From contig NZ_KI912613.1 of the NCBI RefSeq assembly GCF_000519325.1, forward strand, positions 4,720,469-4,784,468: a stretch of 64,000 nucleotides of DNA. Reading direction: 5' to 3'. Made by a program: the position numbers and the translations under genes. Origin of the DNA: Patulibacter minatonensis DSM 18081 (GTDB taxonomy: Bacteria; Actinomycetota; Thermoleophilia; Solirubrobacterales; Solirubrobacteraceae). The notes under the pieces were generated by a model that saw only the letters and a program-made list of their open reading frames with translations, made no database searches and was not told where the DNA came from. Position 1 is the first letter of the stretch, and every line of letters starts with the position of its first letter. Below, piece after piece: positions 52,577 through 60,591 of the stretch.

Positions 52577-52744
52577 GGTGTTCGACCTTCCAGCGGTTGG
52601 GGGGCTGCTGTGGATCCCATCCTGCACCACCCCCGTACGCCCTGCCTGTGGTGTTCCTAAGAGTCAGCCAAGGACGCCGCGCCGGGGCCGCGGCGCGGCG
52701 CCGGGGCCGGTCACGGCGCCGGCCGGAGGAGGTGCGGCGCGCGG

Positions 52745-53458
52745 TCACCTCGGCGCGGTGAGCACGGCGACGCGGGGCGCGCCCTTCCACGCCGTACCGG
52801 TGCAGGTCGCGGGCTTGGAGCGGCGCTCGAGGACCGCGGCCGAGGGACGCGGGACGCGCGTGCCGGCACGCGGATCCGTCGCACGGACCGGGGCGCCCGC
52901 GGGAGACCGACCGGCGGACCGGGACGCGAAGCCGGCGGCGCACAGCGCCCGCCGCGCGTCGAGGGCCCGCAGCCCTCGGACGTCGGGAACCACGAGGCGG
53001 GCCGGCTTCTCGGCGCCGGTCGGGAACGGCGCCGTGGAGAACGGTGCCGCGGGCAGGCGCTTCGCTCCCGTCAGTCGTCGTCCGTCGACCTTCTTCGCGA
53101 GCCGCACGGTCAGGTTCCCCGGGGTCTGGGCGATGGCGGTGCACGCGACCTCGCTCCCAGGAGCGGGGACGGTCGTGGCGACCGCGACCTCGATGGCGGT
53201 GCCGCGCTCGACGGCGCTCGCGGTCGGCGCGGTCTCGCACCCGCCGTAGCCGCTGTGGCGGACGACCAGCGAGCGCCCGGCGTCGGCGGTGCCGACGAGC
53301 GACCACGACATCGGCCGCGACACGAACGTCACCGGCGGCGGGTCCGCCGGGGGCACCGCCGGACCGACGGATCCGCCCCGGGCGAGGGCGGCGGCCGGGG
53401 CGAGCGCGGCCGCGGGGACGGCGAGGACGAGCAGCAGGCGGCGGGACGACCGGGGCAT
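52745..53458 (-). CDS. Secreted protein with PASTA-like domain
   Basis: 237-residue exported protein. The N-terminus RRLLLVLAVPAAALAPAAA is a signal peptide. Residues ~40-150 form an unrecognised beta-rich region with a pair of Cys. From about residue 155, LVVPDVRGLRALDARRALCAAGF and later AGTRVPRPSAAVL match the PASTA pattern (VPDV-G, helix, strands), which binds peptidoglycan or beta-lactams. A role in cell-wall sensing is plausible. Start ATG with no clear -10; function not further defined. Confidence 0.7.
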   Translation of the reverse strand: MPRSSRRLLLVLAVPAAALAPAAALARGGSVGPAVPPADPPPVTFVSRPMSWSLVGTADAGRSLVVRHSGYGGCETAPTASAVERGTAIEVAVATTVPAPGSEVACTAIAQTPGNLTVRLAKKVDGRRLTGAKRLPAAPFSTAPFPTGAEKPARLVVPDVRGLRALDARRALCAAGFASRSAGRSPAGAPVRATDPRAGTRVPRPSAAVLERRSKPATCTGTAWKGAPRVAVLTAPR

Positions 53459-53572
53459 CGCGTCAGACTCTCACGCCGACCGCGCACCGGGACCGGTCGG
53501 CGTCCCGGCGCCCGCGCCTTCGTGCGACCGGCGACCCGAACCGGGGCCCGGCCGCAGACGACGACCGTCGCG

Positions 53573-55618
53573 TCAGTCCGCCGACGCGGCGTCGGCGGGC
53601 GCCGCGCTCGACCCGATGTCGCCCCGGCGATCGAGCTCCTGCCGGAGCTCGCGGAGCTCGTCGCGGAGCGCGGCGGCGTGCTCGAACCGGAGCTCCTCCG
53701 CGGCGCGGAGCATCTCCTCCTCCAGCGCGACGAACCGCTCGTTCAGCTGCTCGGCGGAGAGCTTGTCGGTCTCCTCCTGCTTCTTGCGGCGGCGCTTGCC
53801 CTTCGGCAGCTTCGACTCGCCCTGCAGGAACTCGCCGATGTCGGAGACGCCCTTGCTGATCGTCGTCGGCGTGACGCCGTGCTCCTCGTTGTAGGCGAGC
53901 TGGATCGCGCGGCGACGCTCGGTCTCGGAGATCGCGTACTCCATCGCCTCGGACCGCTTGTCGGCGTACATGATCACCCGGCCCTCGACGTTGCGGGCGG
54001 CGCGGCCGATCGTCTGGATCAGGGCGGTGCCGCCGCGGAGGAAGCCCTCCTTGTCGGCGTCGAGGATCGCCACGAGCGTGACCTCGGGCAGGTCGAGGCC
54101 CTCGCGCAGCAGGTTGACGCCGACGAGGGCGTCGAACTCGCCGAGGCGGAGCTCGCGGATGATCTGGATCCGCTCGAGGGTGTCGACGTCGGAGTGCAGG
54201 TACCGGACCTTGAAGCCGTTCTCGAGGAGGTAGGTCGTCAGGTCCTCCGCCATCTTCTTCGTCAGCGTCGTGATGAGGGTCCGCTCGTCGCGGTCGCGCC
54301 GCTTGCGGATCTCGTTCATCAGGTCGTCGGCCTGTCCCATCGACGGGCGGACGTCGATCTCCGGGTCGACGATGCCCGTCGGCCGGACGATCTGCTCGAC
54401 GACGGTCTCCGACCGCGCGGTCTCGAACTTGCCCGGCGTCGCGGACACGAGGACCATCTGCGGCGTGATCGACAGGAACTCGTCGAACGTCTGCGGGCGG
54501 TTACCCAGGGCGCTGGGCAACCGGAAGCCGTAGTCGACGAGGGTCTGCTTCCGCGAACGGTCGCCCTCGTACATGCCGCCGATCTGCGGGACCGTCTGGT
54601 GCGACTCGTCGAGGAAGCAGACGAAGTCCTCGGGGAAGTAGTCCAGGAGGCAGTACGGGCGCTCGCCGGGCTTGCGGCCGTCGGTGATCTGCGAGTAGTT
54701 CTCGATGCCGTTGCAGAAGCCCATCTCCCGCAACATCTCCATGTCGTAGCGGGTCCGCTGCTGCAGGCGGTGGCTCTCGAGCTCCTTGCCCTCGGCCTCG
54801 AGCTCCTTGATCCGCTGCTCGAGCTCGGTGCCGATCTCGTCGACGACGCGCTCCATCTGGCCCTCGGGCGTCGTGTAGTGCGACGCCGGCCAGACCGCGA
54901 GGTGCTCGAGGTCGTCCTCGAGGAGCTCGCCGGTCAGCGTGTCGAGGTGCTGCAGGCGCTCGACCTCGTCGCCGAACAGCGTGATGCGGAACGCGGTCTC
55001 GGCGTAGGCGGGGAAGATCTCGATCGTCTCGCCGCGGGCGCGGAACGTGCCGCGGGCCAGCGCGGTGTCGTTGCGCTGGTACTGGATGTGGACGAGCTTG
55101 GCGAGCAGCTCGTCGCGGTCGATCGTGTCGCCGCGCTTGAGCACGATCAGGTTGCGGTCGTACGTGTCCGGGGACCCGAGGCCGTAGATCGCGGAGACCG
55201 ACGCGATGATCACGACGTCCTTGCGGGCGAAGAGCGCGGCCGTCGCGGCGTGGCGGAGGCGGTCGATCTCCTCGTTGATCGCCGAGTCCTTCTCGATGTA
55301 GAGGTCCTTCGACGGGACGTACGCCTCGGGCTGGTAGTAGTCGTAGTACGAGACGAAGTACTCGACCGCGTTCTGCGGGAAGAACGTGCGGAACTCGTTG
55401 CAGAGCTGCGCCGCCAGCGTCTTGTTGTGCGCCATCACGAGCGCAGGGCGCTGCAGGCGCTCGATCGTCGAGGCCATCGTCATCGTCTTGCCGGTGCCCG
55501 TGGCACCGAGGAGCGTCGTGAACGGCGACCCGCTCTCGACGCTCTCGACGATCGCGTCGATCGCCTTGGGCTGGTCGGCCTTGGGCGTCCATCCTGGGGC
55601 GAGCTTGAACGGCGGCAT
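53573..55618 (-). CDS. uvrB: Excinuclease ABC subunit B (UvrB)
   Basis: 681-residue damage-verifying helicase of excision repair. LLGATGTGKTMTMASTIER is Walker A, FFPQNAVEYFVSYYDYYQPEAY is the beta-hairpin region, CFLDESHQTVPQIGGMYEGD contains the DEAD-like Walker B (DESH). Helicase motif TAAIQTIGRAARN-like (ALIQTIGRAARNVEG) and the C-terminal UVR helix (LEEEMLRAAEELRFEHAAALRDELRELRQEL) follow. Start at MPPFKLAPGWTPKADQ is 8 nt after TACGCT, and a LexA box lies just upstream. Confidence 0.97.
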   Translation of the reverse strand: MPPFKLAPGWTPKADQPKAIDAIVESVESGSPFTTLLGATGTGKTMTMASTIERLQRPALVMAHNKTLAAQLCNEFRTFFPQNAVEYFVSYYDYYQPEAYVPSKDLYIEKDSAINEEIDRLRHAATAALFARKDVVIIASVSAIYGLGSPDTYDRNLIVLKRGDTIDRDELLAKLVHIQYQRNDTALARGTFRARGETIEIFPAYAETAFRITLFGDEVERLQHLDTLTGELLEDDLEHLAVWPASHYTTPEGQMERVVDEIGTELEQRIKELEAEGKELESHRLQQRTRYDMEMLREMGFCNGIENYSQITDGRKPGERPYCLLDYFPEDFVCFLDESHQTVPQIGGMYEGDRSRKQTLVDYGFRLPSALGNRPQTFDEFLSITPQMVLVSATPGKFETARSETVVEQIVRPTGIVDPEIDVRPSMGQADDLMNEIRKRRDRDERTLITTLTKKMAEDLTTYLLENGFKVRYLHSDVDTLERIQIIRELRLGEFDALVGVNLLREGLDLPEVTLVAILDADKEGFLRGGTALIQTIGRAARNVEGRVIMYADKRSEAMEYAISETERRRAIQLAYNEEHGVTPTTISKGVSDIGEFLQGESKLPKGKRRRKKQEETDKLSAEQLNERFVALEEEMLRAAEELRFEHAAALRDELRELRQELDRRGDIGSSAAPADAASAD

Positions 55619-55626
55619 CGCGTCCC

Positions 55627-55632
55627 AGCGTA
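55627..55632 (-). promoter_or_regulatory. -10 hexamer of uvrB (leaderless)
   Basis: TACGCT, 8 nt before the ATG at 55618. Confidence 0.5.
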
Positions 55633-55654
55633 GCGAGGGCGGATCCCGTCCTGG

Positions 55655-55670
55655 TCGAACGCCCGTTCGC
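55655..55670 (-). promoter_or_regulatory. LexA/SOS box upstream of uvrB
   Basis: TCGAAC-GCCC-GTTCGC is an inverted repeat (one end mismatch) with the CGAAC-N4-GTTCG core. It lies 22 bp upstream of the -10, where the -35 would be. Same motif precedes uvrA. Confidence 0.8.
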
Positions 55671-55742
55671 ATGCGGACAGCCACGGTCCGCGGTCGCGCT
55701 CCGCGGCCGGGAGCGACGGGGCGGGTCGCCGTCGCACCTATC

Positions 55743-55748
55743 TATCCT
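55743..55748 (+). promoter_or_regulatory. -10 hexamer of methyltransferase gene (leaderless)
   Basis: TATCCT, 9 nt before the ATG at 55758. Confidence 0.45.
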
Positions 55749-55757
55749 TGGCGCCGC

Positions 55758-56507
55758 ATGGCTGCCGAGGTCGACCCACACTTCCCGTACGGCCTCGACC
55801 GGCCCAAGCAGGCCCGGGGGACCGCCGGCATCGGGATGCTCGCCGGGGTCCTGACGCTCGTCTCCGCGCTGCTGCCGAACGCGTTCGAGTCCGGCCTCGT
55901 CGTCCTCGTGCTGTTCCTGCTGCTCGTCTGCATCGGCAGCTTCGTGATCAGCGCCGGCCTGTTCCGCACGGCCTCGTCGTCGAAGGTGAAGGCCGTCGAC
56001 CGGCTCCTCAACGGGCTCGACCTGCGGGGCGACGAGGACGCCCTGGACCTCGGGTGCGGCACGGGCCTCCTCTGCGCCGGACTCGCCGTCCGGCTCCCCG
56101 ACGGCGACGTCACCGGCGTCGACGCGTGGGTGGAGAGCCAGCTGACCCCGAACGGCAAGGCCGTCGCGAAGCGCACGCTGTCGCTCGCCGGCGTCAAGGG
56201 CGTGACCCTGCGCACCGGGTCGATCCGCGAGCTGCCGGTGCAGGACGCCGGGTTCGACGTGATCGTCTCGCGCGACGCTCTCGCGATGCTGCCCTCCGGA
56301 GCGGCGCGCCGCGAGGCCGCCGCCGAGATCGCGCGGGCACTGCGGCCCGGCGGCCGCGTGGCCCTGCTGGAGCCGTTCGGGACGCGCGCCGTCGTCGAGG
56401 AGCTGCGGGCCCGTGGCCTGACCGACGCGACGCGCTCGCGGCGGCGCTGGTCGACCATGCCCCCGCTGCGGACGATCACCGCGACGAAGCCCGCCGCCGG
56501 CGCCTGA
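55758..56507 (+). CDS. Class I SAM-dependent methyltransferase with two N-terminal TM helices
   Basis: 249-residue methyltransferase. After MAAEVDPHFPYGLDRPKQARG two hydrophobic helices appear (IGMLAGVLTLVSALLPNAF and GLVVLVLFLLLVCIGSFVI), which tether it to the membrane. The catalytic domain shows LDLGCGTGLLCAGLAVRL (motif I), VTGVDAW (II) and the FDVIVSRDALAMLPSG (IV) stretch. Its substrate may be a membrane lipid or quinone, by location only. It is divergent from uvrB. Confidence 0.85.
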   Translation: MAAEVDPHFPYGLDRPKQARGTAGIGMLAGVLTLVSALLPNAFESGLVVLVLFLLLVCIGSFVISAGLFRTASSSKVKAVDRLLNGLDLRGDEDALDLGCGTGLLCAGLAVRLPDGDVTGVDAWVESQLTPNGKAVAKRTLSLAGVKGVTLRTGSIRELPVQDAGFDVIVSRDALAMLPSGAARREAAAEIARALRPGGRVALLEPFGTRAVVEELRARGLTDATRSRRRWSTMPPLRTITATKPAAGA

Positions 56508-56520
56508 GCTAGGACGGGCG

Positions 56521-57135
56521 CTAGGAGCGGCGGTGGGTGCCGCGCTCCCCGAGCCGGCACACGAGGACGACCTGGTCGCGGTCGTCGCCCGGCGCCACGC
56601 GGATCGCGCCCGGGATGCGGGCGACCTCGTGGTACCCCGCGCGGGCGTAGAACGACTCCAGGCCCTCTCCCCCGCGCACCGTCAGGTGCAGCATCTCCAG
56701 GCCCGCGTCCTCGGCCATGTCGCCGAGCCCGTCGAGCAGGACGGCGCCGAGTCCCGAGCCCTGGTGCTCCGGGTGGACCTGGACGCGCAGGACCCACCTC
56801 CAGTGCTCGGAGAGCAGGCGGTCGTTGGCCGCCACGATCGCGAAGCCCGCGACGTCGCGCCATCCGCCCGGGGCGCCGTCCGACCCGAGGGCGACGTCGG
56901 GGTCCGGGGAGACCCGGACGACCACGAGCCAGTCGCGGCCGTCGTGGACGCGCCGCAGCGCCGCGTCGAGGGCCGGCTCGACGTCCGCGGGGACGACCGG
57001 CGGGATGAACCCGACCCAGCCGCCGGCGTTCGAGACGTCCGTCCAGATGCGGAGCAGGCGCGCGTACAGGTGGGGGTCGACGGCCGAGACGCGCTCGACG
57101 CGTGCGCCGTGGAACAGCGGGCGCTCGGCCGTCAA
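56521..57135 (-). CDS. GNAT-family N-acetyltransferase
   Basis: 204-residue acetyltransferase. The acetyl-CoA loop is RVQVHPEHQGSGLGAVLLDGL; LHLTVRGGEGLESFYARAGYHEVARI is the C-terminal half of the fold. The TTG start at 57135 overlaps the transglycosylase stop (TTGA) as last gene of coaE-slt-gnat; a later GTG might be used instead. Substrate is unknown. Confidence 0.82.
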   Translation of the reverse strand: MTAERPLFHGARVERVSAVDPHLYARLLRIWTDVSNAGGWVGFIPPVVPADVEPALDAALRRVHDGRDWLVVVRVSPDPDVALGSDGAPGGWRDVAGFAIVAANDRLLSEHWRWVLRVQVHPEHQGSGLGAVLLDGLGDMAEDAGLEMLHLTVRGGEGLESFYARAGYHEVARIPGAIRVAPGDDRDQVVLVCRLGERGTHRRS

Positions 57136-58028
57136 CGGCCGAGTTCCTTGCTGTACGTGCGCCGGTAGTCGCGCTCCGCGTTGAGCACCTTCTCGACGTA
57201 GTGCCGGGTCTCGGGGAAGCCGATCCTCGCGATCGTCATCTCCTGCCCCTGCGCGGCGGCCTCGTCCTGCCAGCGCTTGGCGTTCCCCGGGCCGGCGTTG
57301 TACCCGGCGATCGCGAGGACCTGGTTGCCGTCGAAGCGGCGCATCATGTCGCGCAGCCGCCACGTGCCGTACCGGATGTTGACGTCGGCGGTGTGCAGGT
57401 CGCCGATCGCGAAGGTGTTGGCCCCGGACTCCCGTGCGATGTCGCGCGCGGTGTCCGGCGTGACCTGCATGAGGCCGAGCGCGCCGGCGGAGGACTCCTG
57501 GTTGTCCCGGAAGCGGGACTCCGCGTAGATCACCCCGGCGACGAGCGCCGGATCGAGGTCCTTCTCCTTGGCCTGCTGGCGGATGACGTCCTCGTGCTTG
57601 AGCGGCAGCCGGATCTCGTCGACCGCGCCCTCGATCTTGGGCCGCAGCCCCGACCAGGCCAGGGCGCCGGCGCCGACCACGAGCAGCAGGACGACGAGGA
57701 GCCGGCCGAGGCCGCGGACGCGCGAGGCCGGGCGCCGGCCGCCGGAGGCCCCCCGGGCCGCGGGGCGGGGCGCCGGGCGTCGCGGTGCGGCGGACCCGCG
57801 CGAGCCCGACCCACGGGGTGTCGCGGGACGGGGCCCCTGAGCACGCGGTGCGGACGTCCGGGACGCCGACGTCCGGGCGGCGTCCTGCCGGGACCGCGCC
57901 GCCGACGCGCGGGCGGTCGACGACGACCGCGATCCCGACGGACGCGGCACCGCCCGCAGCGGCGCACCCCGCGGTGCGTCCGCGGGTTCGGGGGCCCGGG
58001 GCCTCCGGGCCGGTCCGCTCGCGCTCAC
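57132..58028 (-). CDS. Membrane-anchored lytic transglycosylase (SLT)
   Basis: 298-residue murein lyase. Residues 1-105 are a very basic, Ala/Arg/Pro/Ser-rich disordered cytoplasmic region; residues ~107-127 (GLGRLLVVLLLVVGAGALAW) form the anchor. The SLT domain follows: GVIYAESRFRDNQESSAGALG (catalytic Glu), GLMQVTPDTARDIA and LAIAGYNAGPGNAKRW. GTG start overlaps the coaE stop (GTGA). The long basic tail could interact with DNA or acidic lipids; this is conjecture. Confidence 0.88.
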   Translation of the reverse strand: MSASGPARRPRAPEPADAPRGAPLRAVPRPSGSRSSSTARASAARSRQDAARTSASRTSAPRAQGPRPATPRGSGSRGSAAPRRPAPRPAARGASGGRRPASRVRGLGRLLVVLLLVVGAGALAWSGLRPKIEGAVDEIRLPLKHEDVIRQQAKEKDLDPALVAGVIYAESRFRDNQESSAGALGLMQVTPDTARDIARESGANTFAIGDLHTADVNIRYGTWRLRDMMRRFDGNQVLAIAGYNAGPGNAKRWQDEAAAQGQEMTIARIGFPETRHYVEKVLNAERDYRRTYSKELGR

Positions 58029-58624
58029 GGCCGCGGGCGCGCCAGGTCGTCGAGGATGTCCCGCAGGCGTGCTTCGAGCTGCTCGATCGTGCCGTCGTTC
58101 ACCACTGCATAGGTTGCCCGCGCGGCCTTGTCCTCCTGCGTGAGCTGGCGCGCGTTGCGCTCGTCCACGCCGTGGTGGCCGCGCGCACCCGTCCGCTCGG
58201 CCCGGAGGTCGTCGGGGGCGGTGATCGCGATCGTGGCGTCGTACCCGGCCTCCATGCCGGCCTCGAACAGCAGCGGGGTCTCGACGACCGCGGCGGGCGG
58301 TGCGGGATCCGCGCTCGCGGACCGCTGCCGGAAGGTGATCACCGCGTTCCCGACGCGTGGCCACAGCTGCGACTCGATCCAGCGCCGCTCCTCCGGATCC
58401 CCGAAGACGTGCTTGGCGACCTCGGCGCGGTCGACGACGCCGCCGGGCGCGACCCCGGGACCCCAGCGCTCGACGACGAGGTCGCGGATCTCGTCGCCCG
58501 CGTAGAGCTCGTGCACCACGGCGTCCGTCGAGAGCGTATGGGCCCCGAGGCGGGCGAGCGCTGCGAGCGCGGTGGACTTGCCGGAGCCCATGCCTCCGGT
58601 CAGTCCTACGAAGGGGACGGCCAT
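58025..58624 (-). CDS. coaE: Dephospho-CoA kinase CoaE
   Basis: 199-residue kinase for the last step of CoA synthesis. P-loop GLTGGMGSGKSTALAALARLG at the N-terminus, then LSTDAVVHELYA (the conserved Asp), LWPRVGNAV and VVETPLLFEAGMEAGYD. ATG at 58624 is chosen: TACGGT lies 8 nt upstream, and the alternative TTG three codons earlier overlaps the -10. First gene of coaE-slt-gnat. Confidence 0.94.
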   Translation of the reverse strand: MAVPFVGLTGGMGSGKSTALAALARLGAHTLSTDAVVHELYAGDEIRDLVVERWGPGVAPGGVVDRAEVAKHVFGDPEERRWIESQLWPRVGNAVITFRQRSASADPAPPAAVVETPLLFEAGMEAGYDATIAITAPDDLRAERTGARGHHGVDERNARQLTQEDKAARATYAVVNDGTIEQLEARLRDILDDLARPRP

Positions 58625-58632
58625 CGACGTCA

Positions 58633-58638
58633 ACCGTA
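58633..58638 (-). promoter_or_regulatory. -10 hexamer of coaE (leaderless)
   Basis: TACGGT, 8 nt before the ATG at 58624. Confidence 0.45.
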
Positions 58639-58702
58639 CCGGGCGGTGCAGCGGCGCGGACCACCGACGGGGCCGTGCGGCTCATGGTGTTCCCCGGAAC
58701 GA

Positions 58703-58730
58703 CCGCGGCCCGCCGGAAGGCGGGCCGCGG
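58703..58730 (-). terminator. 12-bp GC hairpin downstream of rpsA
   Basis: CCGCGGCCCGCC and GGCGGGCCGCGG form a perfect 12-bp stem with a 4-nt loop, about 48 bases after the rpsA stop. A second hairpin (58745-58764, 8-bp stem) lies closer to the stop. No U-tract, yet strong candidates for rpsA transcript end. Confidence 0.6.
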
Positions 58731-58777
58731 AGGGACCTCTGGGCGGGCGCGCAGGAGCGCGCCCCGGGGGGATCAGG

Positions 58778-60175
58778 CTAGGCCTGCTCCTCCTCGGCGG
58801 CCGGCGCGGCGGCCTCGTCCGGAGCGGCGGTCTCCTCGACCGCTGCCTCGGCGGCGGGCGCCTCGGTCTCGGCCTCGGCGGCCGGGGCCTCGGCGACCGG
58901 CGCGTCGTCCTGCTCGGCGGCCGGAGCCTCGTCGTCCTCGACCGGCGCCGGGGGCTGGCTGAAGCCCTCGTCGCTGGAGGTGTACGCGGTCTCGTCGCCA
59001 CCGGAGGTGTGCGCGAGCTCGTCACCCGAGTCCGCCGACGCCTCGCGACGCGGCAGGACCTGGCCCTCGACCCGCTTGACCGAGAGCGACAGCCGGCGGC
59101 GGTCGTCGTCGATCTCGAGGATCTTCACCTTGACGTCGTCACCGGGGTGCACGACCTCACGGGGCGACTCGACGTGATGCGAGGCGAGCTCCGAGATGTG
59201 CACGAGGCCCTCGACGCCCTCCATGATCTCGACGAACGCACCGAACGTGACGACCTTCGTGACCGTGCCCTCGAGCTCGTCGCCCACGTTGTACGTGTCG
59301 ACGACGCGCTGCCACGGGTCCTCCTGCGTCTGCTTGAGACCCAGGGAGATGCGCTGGCGGTCGCGGTCGATGTCGAGCACCTTGACCTGGACGACGTCCC
59401 CGATGGAGACGACCTCGGTCGGGTGGTTGACGTGCGTCCACGACAGCTCGCTGATGTGGATGAGGCCGTCGATGCCGTTGAGGTCGACGAACGCGCCGAA
59501 GTCGACGATGTTCGAGATCTGACCCTCGACCACGACGCCGGGCTGCAGGACGTCCAGGATGGCCTGCCGCTGCTCCTTGCGCTCCTCCTCCAGCACCGCG
59601 CGGCGCGACAGCACCACGTTGTTGCGCTGGCGGTTGAGCTCGATGACCTTGCACTCGATGATCGTGTGCAGGTACTCGTCGAGGTTCGGGACGCGACGGA
59701 TGTCGACGAGCGACGCCGGCAGGAAGCCGCGGACGCCCAGGTCGATGATGAGGCCGCCCTTGACGACCTCGATGACCGTGCCCTCGACGGGCTCGCCGGT
59801 CTCCTGCGCCGCCTCGATGCGCTTCCACGCGCGCTCGTAGCGGGCCTGCTTGCGGCTGACCTTGAGGCGACCCTCGTCGTCCTCCTTGATCATGACGAGG
59901 ACTTCGACCTCCTCGCCCAGCTCGACCTCGTCGTACGGGTCGGCGTTCCTGCGGATCGACAGCTCCTGCTGCGGGATCACGCCTTCGGACTTGTAGCCGA
60001 CGTCGACCCAGACCTCGTCCGGGTCGATGCGGACGACGCGTCCGGTGATCACGTCACCTTCGGCAAAGCCGGGGAAGGTGGCGTCGTAGTTGGGGACAAT
60101 GTGCCCGTCGACTTCGAGGAGGAGGCCGTCAGAGCCTTCAACCACGGTCGCCGCGGGGATCTCGGTGGTGGACAT
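58778..60175 (-). CDS. rpsA: 30S ribosomal protein S1
   Basis: 465-residue ribosomal S1 with four S1/OB domains (approximately residues 38-105, 125-190, 211-279 and 296-365). Typical strands appear as GVIPQQELSI, GFLPASLVDIRRV, VDFGAFVDLNGIDGLIHISE and VVTFGAFVEIMEGVEGLVHI. The last ~85 residues are an acidic Ala/Glu-rich disordered tail. TAGGAT 9 nt upstream of the ATG predicts a leaderless or nearly leaderless start. Confidence 0.96.
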   Translation of the reverse strand: MSTTEIPAATVVEGSDGLLLEVDGHIVPNYDATFPGFAEGDVITGRVVRIDPDEVWVDVGYKSEGVIPQQELSIRRNADPYDEVELGEEVEVLVMIKEDDEGRLKVSRKQARYERAWKRIEAAQETGEPVEGTVIEVVKGGLIIDLGVRGFLPASLVDIRRVPNLDEYLHTIIECKVIELNRQRNNVVLSRRAVLEEERKEQRQAILDVLQPGVVVEGQISNIVDFGAFVDLNGIDGLIHISELSWTHVNHPTEVVSIGDVVQVKVLDIDRDRQRISLGLKQTQEDPWQRVVDTYNVGDELEGTVTKVVTFGAFVEIMEGVEGLVHISELASHHVESPREVVHPGDDVKVKILEIDDDRRRLSLSVKRVEGQVLPRREASADSGDELAHTSGGDETAYTSSDEGFSQPPAPVEDDEAPAAEQDDAPVAEAPAAEAETEAPAAEAAVEETAAPDEAAAPAAEEEQA

Positions 60176-60184
60176 GAACCGCGC

Positions 60185-60190
60185 ATCCTA
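60185..60190 (-). promoter_or_regulatory. -10 hexamer of rpsA
   Basis: TAGGAT, 9 nt before the ATG at 60175. Confidence 0.45.
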
Positions 60191-60354
60191 GCGCCACGAG
60201 GGGGATCGACGCCTCGCGGCCCCGCCGCGCCGGACGGGGCCGCCGCGGGGGCCGCGGGACCGGTCACGTGCGGGGGTCCCCCATGGCCCCCCAGGCGAAA
60301 TCCAGGGGTGTGCCTGCCGACGCGCCACGTCCGGCCCGCGCCCATCCTGTGGTG

Positions 60355-60558
60355 GTGTCCCAGGAACGCCCGATCTCGGTGGAGCTCCAGATCGACGAGG
60401 CCCGCCCCCTCAGCGGTCGCCTGCGGTCGGACGACGGCGCGTGGCGCGGCTTCGCCGGCTGGATCGGCCTGGCGGGGGCGATCGACGGGGTGCTCGACGA
60501 GCACGCGCTCCCGGGCGACGGGAGCGCCCCGGGATCGGGACCGGCACGGGACCTCTAG
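60355..60558 (+). CDS. Small protein of 67 residues upstream of LuxR regulator
   Basis: Begins VSQERPISVELQIDEARPL and continues SGRLRSDDGAWRGFAGWIG, then LAGAIDGVLDEH. The beta-strand/helix alternation and ending suggest a compact folded unit rather than a random frame. GTG start among three consecutive GTG codons is uncertain. It lies 33 bp before the LuxR regulator gene, and may be expressed with it. I do not recognise a named domain. Confidence 0.55.
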   Translation: MSQERPISVELQIDEARPLSGRLRSDDGAWRGFAGWIGLAGAIDGVLDEHALPGDGSAPGSGPARDL

Positions 60559-60574
60559 GCCGTACACCAGGACC

Positions 60575-60580
60575 TATGAT
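60575..60580 (+). promoter_or_regulatory. -10 hexamer of LuxR gene
   Basis: TATGAT, 11 nt before the ATG at 60592. Confidence 0.4.
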
Positions 60581-60591
60581 CCCGGGTCCTG

